Shown here: one piece after another, positions 8,086-15,491 of the stretch | Position numbering within the stretch: the first letter of the stretch is position 1 | Layout of the letters: each line of letters opens with the position of its first letter | Assembly: GCA_964496495.1 (NCBI GenBank) | Contig: CAZBZU010000007.1 | Location: 26,281 to 90,280 of the forward strand | Length of the DNA stretch: 64,000 bases | Direction of reading: 5' to 3' | Source of the DNA: JASBRS01 sp964496495 | GTDB taxonomy: Bacteria > Deinococcota > Deinococci > Deinococcales > Trueperaceae | Notes under the pieces: generated by a model | What the model saw: the letters and a program-made list of their open reading frames with translations, nothing else | Told to the model about the DNA's origin: nothing | Databases searched by the model: none | Position numbers and translations under genes: made by a program

Positions 8086-8153
8086 CAGATCGGGTCCACA
8101 GCATGCCCGCCGGCGCAGGCGGTCGCGACCGCTTCGCCGCGGGAGGGAGCGGT

Positions 8154-9008
8154 ATGAAGCTTGCCATCGTCACGGACTCCACCAGCGACCTCGCCGAGGA
8201 GGAGCTCGCGCGTCTGGGCGTGACGCGCGTGCCGCTCTACGTGAGCTTCCGCGGCGAGACCTACCGCGACTGGATCGACATCGCGCCGGATGCCATCGTC
8301 GCCGGCGTGGCCGAGGGGGCGGACCTGCCGACCACCAGCCAGCCCAGCCCCGAGGACTTCGCCGACGCCTACCGGCGGGCTACGGGCGGGGGGGCCGACG
8401 CGGTGCTAGCGATCACGCTCAGCTCGGAGCTCTCCGGCACCTACCAGTCGGCGGTCGCGGCGCACGACGCGGTGAACGCGCCGGTCCACGTGTTCGACAG
8501 TCGCTCGGCCAGCCTCGGCATCGGCGCCATGGTGCGCGCCGCCGTGCGGCTGGCGGCGCGCGGCGCCGGCCTCGAGGAGATCCTGCGCGCGCTGGAGAGC
8601 ATGCGCGACACCACCTTCATCGTGTTCACCGTGGCCACCTTCGACTACCTGCAGAAGGGCGGCCGCATCGGGCGTGCCGGCGCGCTCGTCGGGAGCCTGC
8701 TCAACATCAAGCCGCTGATCACCCTCGAGGACGGCAGGCTCGCCCCGCTCACGCGGGCGCGCGGCATGCGCAAGGCCCTCCAGGAGATGGTCGACCGGCT
8801 CAAGGCGTACGCCTCGAAGCAACACGGTCGCGTCACCGTCGACTACATCCACATCCAGCACCAGGCCGCCGTGGAGCGTCTCAAGGAGGCCGCGGACGCC
8901 GCCGGCATCGAGGCCGAGGCCGGCGGGTTCTATCAGATCGGTGCCGTCCTCACCAGCCACGTGGGCCCGGGGACCTTCGGCCTCATCGCGCGCGTCGAGC
9001 CCGACTGA
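8154..9008 (+). CDS. DegV family fatty-acid-binding protein
   Basis: DegV proteins bind a fatty acid and, in some bacteria, hand it to fatty acid kinase (FakA) so that exogenous fatty acids can be used. The 284-residue protein starts MKLAIVTDSTSDL, the family signature, and has TTSQPSPEDF, AITLSSELSGTYQSA and DSRSASLGIG. ATG at 8154 follows GGGAGGGAG. The frame continues upstream to 8103, but that part has no similarity to the family. FakA is not nearby. The gene converges on a lipoprotein gene across a strong hairpin. Confidence 0.9.
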   Translation: MKLAIVTDSTSDLAEEELARLGVTRVPLYVSFRGETYRDWIDIAPDAIVAGVAEGADLPTTSQPSPEDFADAYRRATGGGADAVLAITLSSELSGTYQSAVAAHDAVNAPVHVFDSRSASLGIGAMVRAAVRLAARGAGLEEILRALESMRDTTFIVFTVATFDYLQKGGRIGRAGALVGSLLNIKPLITLEDGRLAPLTRARGMRKALQEMVDRLKAYASKQHGRVTVDYIHIQHQAAVERLKEAADAAGIEAEAGGFYQIGAVLTSHVGPGTFGLIARVEPD

Positions 9009-9037
9009 GGCGCCGGGCGCTCGAGCCGGGAACGCGT

Positions 9038-9083
9038 CGCGGGCGCGCCGCCTGGGTCGATCGACCGGGCCGGCGCGCCCGCG
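9038..9083. terminator. Bidirectional terminator-like hairpin between degV and the lipoprotein gene
   Basis: A perfect 13-bp inverted repeat (9038-9050 with 9071-9083) encloses a second palindrome GGTCGATCGACC. It sits exactly between two convergent stop codons. There is no T-run, as is common in GC-rich genomes. Confidence 0.7.
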
Positions 9084-9104
9084 AGGGGCCCCGTCAACGT
9101 GGGC

Positions 9105-9806
9105 TCAGTGGAACGTCAACGTCCCGCTGCTGTTGTCCAGCGTGATCACCATCTGGGTGCCCGCCGGCACCGCCAGATCCGTCGAGGTGGCAGTGACGGT
9201 GGCGTCCATGGAGACGTCGTCCTGGCTGGAGCCGCCGCTCAGGATCGTCCACATCTTGGAGGTCTGGCTGGGCGTCAGCGACACCTGCGCGAGGGCGCCC
9301 TGGAGGTCCGAGCCCGCCTGCACCGTGTAGCTGCAGCCGTCGGCGGCGGTCGCTCCGCAGGTGTCGCGCGTGAGCGTGAGGAGCTGCAAGGGGCTGGCGC
9401 CGCTGTCATCGCTCCAGGTGACGTTGGGGCCGCCGCTGCCGTCGGTCAAGCTCACGCTGAACTGGGTGCGGGTGACCGTCAGGCTGCTCGGCAGGGTGGT
9501 GGCGTCCCCGGGCTTCAGTACTACGCTCCCCGCGTCGATGCCGGTGGTGAAGCCGTTGGGGCTGGCCCAGCTCGGCACCTGGCTGAGATCGGGGTCCTGG
9601 ATGGTCGTGGTGGTGCTCCCCTGGAACACCGCGGTGTGCGTCGCCTGCGGCGTCAGGCCGCTGGTGCTGACGGTGTTCAGCGTCACCGACTTGCCATCGA
9701 GCCCCAGCGGGTTGCCGAGGGTCTGGGCAGGAACGAAGTTGTTGCAGGCCGCCAGGAGCAAGGTAACGGCGGCGCCCGCGAGCGCCAGGATTCGAAGGGT
9801 TCTCAC
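9105..9806 (-). CDS. Lipoprotein of unknown function
   Basis: The 233-residue protein has a type II signal peptide (VRTLRILALAGAAVTLLLAAC) with the lipobox cysteine at residue 21, so it is a lipid-anchored envelope protein. The mature part is rich in Thr, Ser, Val and Gly and looks all-beta. Two cysteines in DTCGATAADGC may form a disulphide. No domain is recognised. The GTG at 9806 was chosen because GAGGAGG lies 8 bases before it and it begins the signal peptide. A TAGAGT box at 9859-9864 is the likely -10, leaving a leader of about 45 bases. Confidence 0.75.
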   Translation of the reverse strand: MRTLRILALAGAAVTLLLAACNNFVPAQTLGNPLGLDGKSVTLNTVSTSGLTPQATHTAVFQGSTTTTIQDPDLSQVPSWASPNGFTTGIDAGSVVLKPGDATTLPSSLTVTRTQFSVSLTDGSGGPNVTWSDDSGASPLQLLTLTRDTCGATAADGCSYTVQAGSDLQGALAQVSLTPSQTSKMWTILSGGSSQDDVSMDATVTATSTDLAVPAGTQMVITLDNSSGTLTFH

Positions 9807-9858
9807 GACGACAGCCTCCTCATGATGATGGAACGTTCGACGTTGGAGCCGACATCGC

Positions 9859-9864
9859 ACTCTA
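9859..9864 (-). promoter_or_regulatory. Candidate -10 box TAGAGT for the lipoprotein gene
   Basis: TAGAGT on the minus strand lies 52 bases before the GTG start. It is divergent from the comM promoter about 120 bp away. No -35 consensus is evident. Confidence 0.35.
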
Positions 9865-9982
9865 GCACCGTCGCCCCCGCGGCGGCGGGGGCGGCGGATA
9901 CCCGATTCCGGCCTGGCGGGCGCCTGCCGAGACTCCCCGGGCGGGCATCCCGCCTGCCGGCGCGCCGCCGCGGGAGGGGCGC

Positions 9983-9988
9983 TACCCT
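9983..9988 (+). promoter_or_regulatory. -10 box TACCCT, 8 bases before comM (leaderless type)
   Basis: TACCCT is followed by 8 bases and ATG 9997, with no room for a ribosome-binding site on a transcript starting at the usual distance. Confidence 0.45.
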
Positions 9989-9996
9989 CGGGCACC

Positions 9997-11508
9997 ATGC
10001 TCGCCACCGCGCTGTCGGCCACCGTCCTCGGCGTCGACGCGCTCGAGGTGCGGGTGGAGGTGTTCGTGAGCGGCGGCCTCCCCTCCTTCACCGTCGTGGG
10101 GCTCCCGGGGGCCGCGGTACAGGAGTCGCGCGAGCGGGTGCGGGCGGCCCTCAAGCACCTGGGCGCAGCCATGCCGCCCAGCCGCATCACCGTGAACCTC
10201 GCGCCGGCAGACGTGCGCAAGGAGGGGCCCGCCTTCGACCTGCCCATCGCCCTGGCGCTGCTGGCCGCGGAGCGCCGCCTGCCGGGCGCGGCGCTGGAAG
10301 GGGTGCTCGCGTTCGGCGAGCTGGCCCTCGACGGGACCGTGCGGCCGGTTCGCGGCGCCATCAACATCGGCCTGCTGGCAGCCGAGCGCGGTCACGGGCG
10401 GGTGCTCGCACCGCCGGAGAACGCCCGCGAGGTGGCGCTCGCCGCCGGCGTCTCCGTGCTGGCTCCGCGCACGCTGGCCGAGGCCGCCGCCTACCTGCGC
10501 GGTCGCCTCGAGCTCACGCCCTGCGCCCCGGCGCCGCCGGCGCCGGCGCCCGGCTCGCCCGACCTCGCCGACGTTCGCGGGCAGGCCGCCGGCCGCCGCG
10601 CCCTCGAGATCGCCGCGGCTGGAGGCCACAACCTGCTCCTCACCGGCCCGCCCGGCGCGGGCAAGACCATGCTGGCTCGGCGGCTGCCCGGCGTGCTGCC
10701 GCCCCTGCCCGACCGCGAGGCGCTCGAGGTGACGCGTATCCACTCCAGCGCCGGCCTGCTGCGGGGCCACGGCCTGGTCCGTCACCCGCCCTTCAGGAGC
10801 CCTCACCACTCCAGCTCGCGCGCGGGCGTCCTCGGCGGCGGCTCGCCGCCGCGGCCCGGTGAGGCGAGCCTGGCCCACCGCGGCGTGCTCTTCCTCGACG
10901 AGCTGCCCGAGTTCGCGCGACCGGTGCTCGAGGCCCTGCGCCAGCCGCTGGAAGACGGGCGCATCACCCTCTCCCGTGTCGGCGGCGCGGTCACCTTCCC
11001 GGCCGGGTTCCTGCTGGTCGGCGCCCGCAACCCCTGTCCCTGCGGCTACCACGGGGACGCCTCGCAGGTCTGCAGCTGCACCCCCGGCGAGCGGCACCGC
11101 TACCGGCAGCGCCTCTCGGGCCCGCTGCTCGACCGCTTCGACCTGAGGGTCCGGCTGCCGCGTCTCACGCCCGCTGAGGTCTTGCAGCGGCAACCCGGCG
11201 AGCCCACCGTGCGGGTACGGGCGCGCGTGGTGGCCGCCCGGCGGCAGATGCTCGAACGTCAGGGCGTCCCCAACGCCGCGCTCTCCGGCGCGCGGTTGCG
11301 CGCCGCGGCGCGGCTGACGCCGGCCGCCGAACGGCTGGCCGTCGAGCTGGTGAACGGCATGCGCCTCAGCGGCCGCGGCTTCGAGCGCGTCCTGCGCGTC
11401 GCGCGCACCATCGCCGACCTGGCTTCGGGCGCCGACGGCTCCGGCGTGCGGCGCGCCGCCGTCGGGGCCGAGGCGCTGGCGGAGGCCGCCGCCTACCGCC
11501 GAGCCTGA
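9997..11508 (+). CDS. comM: YifB/ComM family Mg-chelatase-like AAA+ ATPase
   Basis: ComM is a hexameric helicase that promotes branch migration when natural transformation integrates DNA. The 503-residue protein has the full family layout: a Lon-protease-like N-terminal domain (VEVFVSGGLPSFTVVGLPGAA), Walker A GPPGAGKT at 217-224, and Walker B VLFLDELPEF with Asp301-Glu302. The loop SPHHSSS and a four-cysteine cluster (C347, C349, C359, C361) probably binding zinc follow, and the C-terminal Mg_chelatase_C helical domain closes the protein. It suggests, but does not prove, natural competence. The gene is alone, with a leaderless-type promoter. Confidence 0.93.
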   Translation: MLATALSATVLGVDALEVRVEVFVSGGLPSFTVVGLPGAAVQESRERVRAALKHLGAAMPPSRITVNLAPADVRKEGPAFDLPIALALLAAERRLPGAALEGVLAFGELALDGTVRPVRGAINIGLLAAERGHGRVLAPPENAREVALAAGVSVLAPRTLAEAAAYLRGRLELTPCAPAPPAPAPGSPDLADVRGQAAGRRALEIAAAGGHNLLLTGPPGAGKTMLARRLPGVLPPLPDREALEVTRIHSSAGLLRGHGLVRHPPFRSPHHSSSRAGVLGGGSPPRPGEASLAHRGVLFLDELPEFARPVLEALRQPLEDGRITLSRVGGAVTFPAGFLLVGARNPCPCGYHGDASQVCSCTPGERHRYRQRLSGPLLDRFDLRVRLPRLTPAEVLQRQPGEPTVRVRARVVAARRQMLERQGVPNAALSGARLRAAARLTPAAERLAVELVNGMRLSGRGFERVLRVARTIADLASGADGSGVRRAAVGAEALAEAAAYRRA

Positions 11509-11659
11509 CGGCGTTCGTTCGCGGTCGCGGCCATTCGCTGGTCGGCACCGGTATCATGCGTGCGGCGCGGAAAGCCGCGCGCCAGGACACCTGACTATCG
11601 GTCCCGCCGGCCAACCCGCCAGGGCGCGCCTCGCCGGGACTTCCGAAGAGGGTATCGCC

Positions 11660-12016
11660 ATGCTGGAAACCCAACGCAAGCCGTCCCGAGCGCCTTTCAT
11701 CGTCCACATCCCGCTGCTGGCCGCCGTCACCTACCTGGAGTCCGCGCTGCTCGAGTACCCCGTGCAGTGGCTCGGGCCGAGCGCCAGCCTCGCCGTCCTC
11801 GGCGCCATGGTGGCCGTCCAGGTGGCGCTCTGCGCCAACCTCTACCGCGGCGTGCGCAGGAGCGGCGACGTCTACTCCACCTTCGTCAGGCGCGCCTCGC
11901 TGCTGGTCCTGGCGGCGTACCTGGCCTTCACCGTGATCTTCCTCCTCCCCGACGGTGTCGCGTTCGTCCACCACGACCTCGGGAGCCTGGCGGCCATCGG
12001 CGGGGGAGCCGCGTGA
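11660..12016 (+). CDS. Small membrane protein, first gene of an unknown three-gene operon
   Basis: The 118-residue protein has about three hydrophobic spans (HIPLLAAVTYLESALLEYP, SLAVLGAMVAVQVALCA, and SLLVLAAYLAFTVIFLLP) with a short basic N-terminus. I do not recognise the family. The ATG at 11660 has a GAAGAGG ribosome-binding site. The TGA overlaps the GTG of the HAD gene by 4 bases (12013-12016), so the two are coupled. A TATCAT sequence about 110 bases upstream may be the -10 of the operon. Confidence 0.7.
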   Translation: MLETQRKPSRAPFIVHIPLLAAVTYLESALLEYPVQWLGPSASLAVLGAMVAVQVALCANLYRGVRRSGDVYSTFVRRASLLVLAAYLAFTVIFLLPDGVAFVHHDLGSLAAIGGGAA

Positions 12017-12630
12017 TCCGCGCCATCGCCTTCGACTGGGGCGGAGTCTTCACCGAAGGCACCTTCAACAGCAGCGCCATCCGCGCCCTCGCGGAGCTCG
12101 CGGGGCTAGCCGCCTCCCAGGTCGAGCCCGCCTACCTGCGGCTGATGGCCCCCTTCGAGGAGGGCGCCTTCGACCTCCCGGAGTTCCGGCGCCGGCTGGC
12201 GGGGCAGCTGGGGGTGGCGCTCGAGGCAGGCGCCTTCCGCGACGCTTTCCTCGGAGCCGTGGCCAGCCGCGAGACCATGGTCGCCCTGTTGCGCTCCATC
12301 CCCCAGCGTTACTTGGTGGGCATGCTCTCCAACAACGTGCCGGCGCTCTGCGATCTGGTGCGCAACGACGCCCGCATGGAGCGCATCGAGCGCTTCGTGT
12401 TCTCCAACGAGATCGGCGTCCGCAAGCCGGATGCGCGCGCCTTCCACGCCCTCAGCGCAGCGCTGGGCGTGCCGGCCGAGGAGACCGTCTTCGTCGACGA
12501 CAGCGCCGCGAACATCGCGGCCTGTGAGACGCTCGGCTTCACCGGGCTGCTGCTGGACACCCTGCCCGCCTTCGCCGATCGCTGGCGCGCGGCGCTCCCG
12601 GACCTGCCCCTGCCCGCCGGCTTCGCGTGA
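12013..12630 (+). CDS. HAD superfamily hydrolase (subfamily IA, DxGG type)
   Basis: The 205-residue cytoplasmic protein is a haloacid-dehalogenase-like phosphatase. Motif I is FDWGGVFTEG: the nucleophile Asp is present, but the usual second Asp two positions later is Gly, as in YihX-like and epoxide-hydrolase N-domain relatives. Motif II is MLSNN, motif III Lys is in VRKPD, and motif IV is FVDDSAANI. The substrate is unknown. The start is GTG at 12013, overlapping the membrane protein stop. Its own TGA overlaps the next GTG at 12627, making a tightly coupled trio. Confidence 0.82.
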   Translation: MIRAIAFDWGGVFTEGTFNSSAIRALAELAGLAASQVEPAYLRLMAPFEEGAFDLPEFRRRLAGQLGVALEAGAFRDAFLGAVASRETMVALLRSIPQRYLVGMLSNNVPALCDLVRNDARMERIERFVFSNEIGVRKPDARAFHALSAALGVPAEETVFVDDSAANIAACETLGFTGLLLDTLPAFADRWRAALPDLPLPAGFA

Positions 12631-12977
12631 GTGACGCGGAGCGGGACGGCCGTCGGGCCGTCCGCCTGCTGCAGGGGTACGTGTGGCACCCGCGCGAGCT
12701 GGCGCTGGCACCGGCCGACTACCTGCCCGCCGTCCTGGGCAAGGACGTTCACGTCCTGGTGGACGCCATCCCTGCCGCACCCTTCGCGTTCTTCGACGAC
12801 GGCACCCTGAGCGCCACCCAGCAGTTCTATCAGCTCACGGTGGTGACCTTCGTGGAGGGCGAGGATGACGCCTCGGGCATCGTCCCGTGGGTAGCCGAGA
12901 CGCTGCAGCGGCGCCTCGAGGGCACCCCCGACGGCGTGGGCTGGCAGCTCTTCGAGGACCTGCGGGAGCTCGGCTGA
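12627..12977 (+). CDS. Small soluble protein of unknown function, third gene of the trio
   Basis: The 116-residue acidic protein begins at a GTG that overlaps the HAD stop by 4 bases. It has no signal peptide or membrane span, contains GKDVHVLVDAIPAAPF and QFYQLTVVTFVEGEDD, and looks like a compact alpha/beta fold. I recognise no family. The coupling suggests it works with the HAD hydrolase, for example as a partner or regulator, but nothing in the sequence shows this. Confidence 0.65.
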   Translation: MSDAERDGRRAVRLLQGYVWHPRELALAPADYLPAVLGKDVHVLVDAIPAAPFAFFDDGTLSATQQFYQLTVVTFVEGEDDASGIVPWVAETLQRRLEGTPDGVGWQLFEDLRELG

Positions 12978-12990
12978 GGCGCAACGGGCC

Positions 12991-13008
12991 GCGCGGGAGC
13001 CCCCGCGC
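12991..13008. terminator. Bidirectional terminator-like hairpin before mscS
   Basis: A 7-bp perfect stem (12991-12997 with 13002-13008) with a 4-base loop lies between convergent stop codons at 12977 and 13013. Confidence 0.55.
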
Positions 13009-13012
13009 CGCC

Positions 13013-13843
13013 TCAGGCACCGCGCGCCTGCGGTAGCGTCCCGTCGATCAGGTGCAGGTCGCGCTGCGGGAACGGGATGGTGATGCCGCTGGCGTCGAAG
13101 CGCTCCTTTACGGCCCGGGTCAGGTCGAGCTTGGTGGCGTACCAGTCGCCCGCGGCGGTCCAGTAGCGCAGCAGCAGGTTCACCGAGCTATCGCCCAGGG
13201 AGTCGACCGCCAGCAGCGGGGCGGGATCGCTCAGCACGCGCTGGTCGGCATCCACCAGCTCCTGGAGCGCCTCGAAGGCGGCAGCGATGTCGTCGCCGTA
13301 GCCGATGCCGACCACCAGGTCGTTGCGGCGGTTCACGGCCTGGGAGAGGTTGCGGATGTCCTTCCCCCAGATGTTGCTGTTGGGAATGTGCATGGGAACG
13401 CCGTCGAAGCCGCCGAGCCGGGTCACGAAGAGGTTGACGTCCTCTACGGTGCCCGCCGCCCCGGCGATGTCCACCGCGTCGCCCACACGGAAGGGCCTCA
13501 GCGCGATGATCATGACACCGGCAGCCACGTTGGAGAGCGCGCCCTGCAGTGCCAGGCCGACGGCCAGGCCGGCGGCGCCGAGCAGGGCCACCAGGCTGGC
13601 GGTCTGCACCCCGAAGCGTCCCAGCACCGCGATCACGGTGAAGGCGAGGACCGTCCAGCGCACCAGGCGGGCCAGCAAGTTGGTGACGGTGCGATCGATC
13701 CGCCCAGTTCGCTCGGCCACACCGCGCGCGAGCGCCGCCGCCCAGCGCGCCACCAGCCAGCCGGCCACCAGGATGACGATGGCGGCAAGCACGTCGAAGC
13801 CGAGGCGGATAGCGTGATCGATCAGCGTGTTGAGCGTGCTCAT
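13013..13843 (-). CDS. MscS family small-conductance mechanosensitive channel
   Basis: MscS channels open under membrane tension and release osmolytes during hypo-osmotic shock. The 276-residue protein has N-terminal spans (GFDVLAAIVILVAGWLVARW, LVRWTVLAFTVIAVLGRFG) and the pore helix ASLVALLGAAGLAVGLALQ. The signature LRPFRVGDAVDIAG of the beta domain follows, then HIPNSNI and RNLSQ. A mixed C-terminal domain ends the protein, so the length is that of E. coli MscS. ATG 13843 has an AAGGAGGT site 5 bases away, and a TAGCAT box at 13868-13873 leaves a short leader. Confidence 0.93.
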   Translation of the reverse strand: MSTLNTLIDHAIRLGFDVLAAIVILVAGWLVARWAAALARGVAERTGRIDRTVTNLLARLVRWTVLAFTVIAVLGRFGVQTASLVALLGAAGLAVGLALQGALSNVAAGVMIIALRPFRVGDAVDIAGAAGTVEDVNLFVTRLGGFDGVPMHIPNSNIWGKDIRNLSQAVNRRNDLVVGIGYGDDIAAAFEALQELVDADQRVLSDPAPLLAVDSLGDSSVNLLLRYWTAAGDWYATKLDLTRAVKERFDASGITIPFPQRDLHLIDGTLPQARGA

Positions 13844-13867
13844 GCCGCACCTCCTTGGGCGACGTCC

Positions 13868-13915
13868 ATGCTAGCCGGTGGATCTCCCGCGCCTGTCGCC
13901 CGCCTGCCGTAGCAT
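13868..13915. promoter_or_regulatory. Divergent promoter region of mscS and the LysE-type exporter
   Basis: Two TAGCAT boxes point in opposite directions: 13868-13873 on the minus strand for mscS and 13910-13915 on the plus strand for the exporter. Both genes have short leaders with ribosome-binding sites. No -35 consensus is visible for either. Confidence 0.45.
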
Positions 13916-13965
13916 GACCGCATCCGCCCGGCTGCAGTCACGGCCGAGTGACGGGAGGCCGATCC

Positions 13966-14610
13966 ATGGACGCAGGCAAGCTCCTCACGTTCGCGCTCCT
14001 GGCGTTCGTCCTCATCGTGGTCCCCGGACCGAGCGTGCTCTTCGTCATCGGCCGCGCCGTGGCGCTGGGGCGCCGGGCCGCGCTGGCCACCGTGGCCGGC
14101 AACGCCGCCGGGGTCTACCTGCAAGTGGTGCTGGTCGCCCTCGGCCTCGGCCTGGTCCTGGAGCGCTCCGCCATCGTCTTCACCGTGGTCAAGCTACTGG
14201 GTGCGGCCTACCTGGCGTGGCTCGGCATCGCCGCCCTCCGCAGGCGGCCACTCGCGGCCGGCCGCGGTCCCGCCGGGGGGCCGCCCGCCCGGACGGGCGC
14301 GCCGCGCCGGCGGGCGTTCCTCGACGGCCTCGTGGTTGGCGCCACCAACCCCAAGGCGACCGTGTTCTTCGCCGCGGTGCTGCCGCAGTTCGTCGCGCCG
14401 TCACGGGGACCGGTCGCACCCCAGATGCTGCTACTCGGCCTGCTGTTCGTGGGCATCGCGCTGGTGTCGGACAGCGCCTGGGCTGTGGCGGCGGGCACGG
14501 CCCGCGCCTGGCTCGCCCGCTCCGCCAGAACGCAACGCGCCCTCAGGGTGGGAGGCGGCGTCGTCATGCTGGGCCTCGCCGTCGAGCTGGCACTCACCAG
14601 CCGCCGCTGA
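13966..14610 (+). CDS. LysE/RhtB family amino-acid exporter
   Basis: The 214-residue inner-membrane protein belongs to the LysE/RhtB exporters, which release amino acids such as threonine, homoserine lactone or lysine. It shows the family N-terminus FVLIVVPGPSVLFVIGRAVALGRR (two pieces around PGPS), repeated hydrophobic spans, and the second-half motif GATNPKATVFFAAVLPQF. ATG at 13966 follows GGGAGG. Short upstream extensions are open but not conserved in type. The substrate is not predictable. It is divergent from mscS, so a shared osmotic role is possible but only guessed. Confidence 0.9.
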   Translation: MDAGKLLTFALLAFVLIVVPGPSVLFVIGRAVALGRRAALATVAGNAAGVYLQVVLVALGLGLVLERSAIVFTVVKLLGAAYLAWLGIAALRRRPLAAGRGPAGGPPARTGAPRRRAFLDGLVVGATNPKATVFFAAVLPQFVAPSRGPVAPQMLLLGLLFVGIALVSDSAWAVAAGTARAWLARSARTQRALRVGGGVVMLGLAVELALTSRR

Positions 14611-14625
14611 GCGCCGCGGTCGAGG

Positions 14626-14649
14626 CGCCGCGCGGTCAGCAGCGCGGCG
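14626..14649. terminator. Terminator-like hairpin after the LysE-type gene
   Basis: A perfect 8-bp stem (14626-14633 with 14642-14649) with an 8-base loop follows the exporter stop by 15 bases. It also lies downstream of the convergent DUF2239 gene. Confidence 0.55.
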
Positions 14650-14704
14650 GTCTGCCGGGGACGCCGAGGGCGCCGGCGATCATCCCCTCGATCTCGGTCG
14701 GCAT
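14636..14704 (-). other. Possible 22-codon ORF downstream of the DUF2239 gene
   Basis: ATG at 14704, preceded by a run of G (GGGGGGA) 4-6 bases away, encodes MPTEIEGMIAGALGVPGRP and stops within the hairpin. It starts 13 bases after the DUF2239 stop. It could be a truncated gene start or chance. Confidence 0.2.
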
Positions 14705-14717
14705 GGCGTCCCCCCGC

Positions 14718-15284
14718 TCAGCGGCCCGCCGTCAGGGCGTCGCGAGCCAGATCCAGCAGGTAGGCGCGGACGCTCGCGGGCCAGCCGGCGCTGAGCGCCT
14801 CGAAGCGGGACCGGTCGCCCGCGTCGAGGGCGCGGTAGGCCTCCTCGAAGTGCTCGTGGTTGCCCGCCAGCGCCGTCATGACCCGGCCGGTGGCGGCGGC
14901 CGCCCGCCGTGCCCGGTCGCGCGCCGTCTCGGTGGCCCGGGCCGCATCCACGAGCCGCCGCAGGCTGGCGGACGCGCTGCCAGGCTGGGCTTCGAGCCAG
15001 GCCCACTGGCGCGGCAGCAACGTCACCTCACGCGACGTCACCCCCAGGCGCGGCCGGCCGCGGCCGGCGCGGGCGGGTCGCGGGTCGACGCGCCCCAACA
15101 CCTCGCCGAGCGAGCCTCGCAGGTCGAAGTCGAGCTGGCGCCCGCTGGCGTCTTCGAATACCAGCACCAGAGCGCCGGGATCCTCGTCCCAGCGACGCTT
15201 GACGGCTGCAACCACGTCGCGAAGGGACCCCCTGGCAAGCTGCGCCTCCCCGTCGAAGGCGGCGAATGTCGCTGGATCGTCCAT
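14718..15284 (-). CDS. DUF2239 family protein
   Basis: The 188-residue protein begins MDDPATFAAFDGEAQLARGS and contains LVLVFEDASGRQLDFDLRGS, both typical of DUF2239, whose function is unknown. The middle (GVTSREVTLLPRQWAWLEAQ) and a C-terminal helical part with GNHEHFEEAYRAL complete the usual length. The frame stays open upstream, but a strong promoter (TTGACA, TAATAT) ends 8 bases before ATG 15284, which fixes this start and implies a leaderless mRNA. Confidence 0.85.
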   Translation of the reverse strand: MDDPATFAAFDGEAQLARGSLRDVVAAVKRRWDEDPGALVLVFEDASGRQLDFDLRGSLGEVLGRVDPRPARAGRGRPRLGVTSREVTLLPRQWAWLEAQPGSASASLRRLVDAARATETARDRARRAAAATGRVMTALAGNHEHFEEAYRALDAGDRSRFEALSAGWPASVRAYLLDLARDALTAGR

Positions 15285-15292
15285 GCCGCATG

Positions 15293-15319
15293 ATATTACC
15301 CGGGGAAAAAGACTGTCAA
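15293..15319 (-). promoter_or_regulatory. Promoter of the DUF2239 gene: TTGACA-15-TAATAT
   Basis: On the minus strand TTGACA (15319-15314) and TAATAT (15298-15293) are separated by 15 bases. This is one of the most consensus-like promoters in the window. TAATAT ends 8 bases before the ATG, so the transcript should begin at or beside the start codon. Confidence 0.7.
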
Positions 15320-15425
15320 TACCCTCAAGCACCTGTTCGTCCCGTCCACGCCGCGCCTCATTGGCGCCGCGGGCGCGGCCGAGCGGGCAAGGCAGCGGCG
15401 CGCCGCCCGCCGGGTTGTAAGAGTC

Positions 15426-15454
15426 TTGACAGTCCACGGCGGCCAAGATACGGA
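15426..15454 (+). promoter_or_regulatory. Promoter of the GAF-GGDEF gene: TTGACA-17-TACGGA
   Basis: TTGACA at 15426-15431 is followed after 17 bases by TACGGA(T). The -35 is embedded in TTGACAGTC, which is identical to the -35 region of the divergent DUF2239 promoter on the other strand. Confidence 0.5.
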
Positions 15455-15491
15455 TGGGGGGCTGGCGCGAGCCCCTACCGAGGTCGCACCC

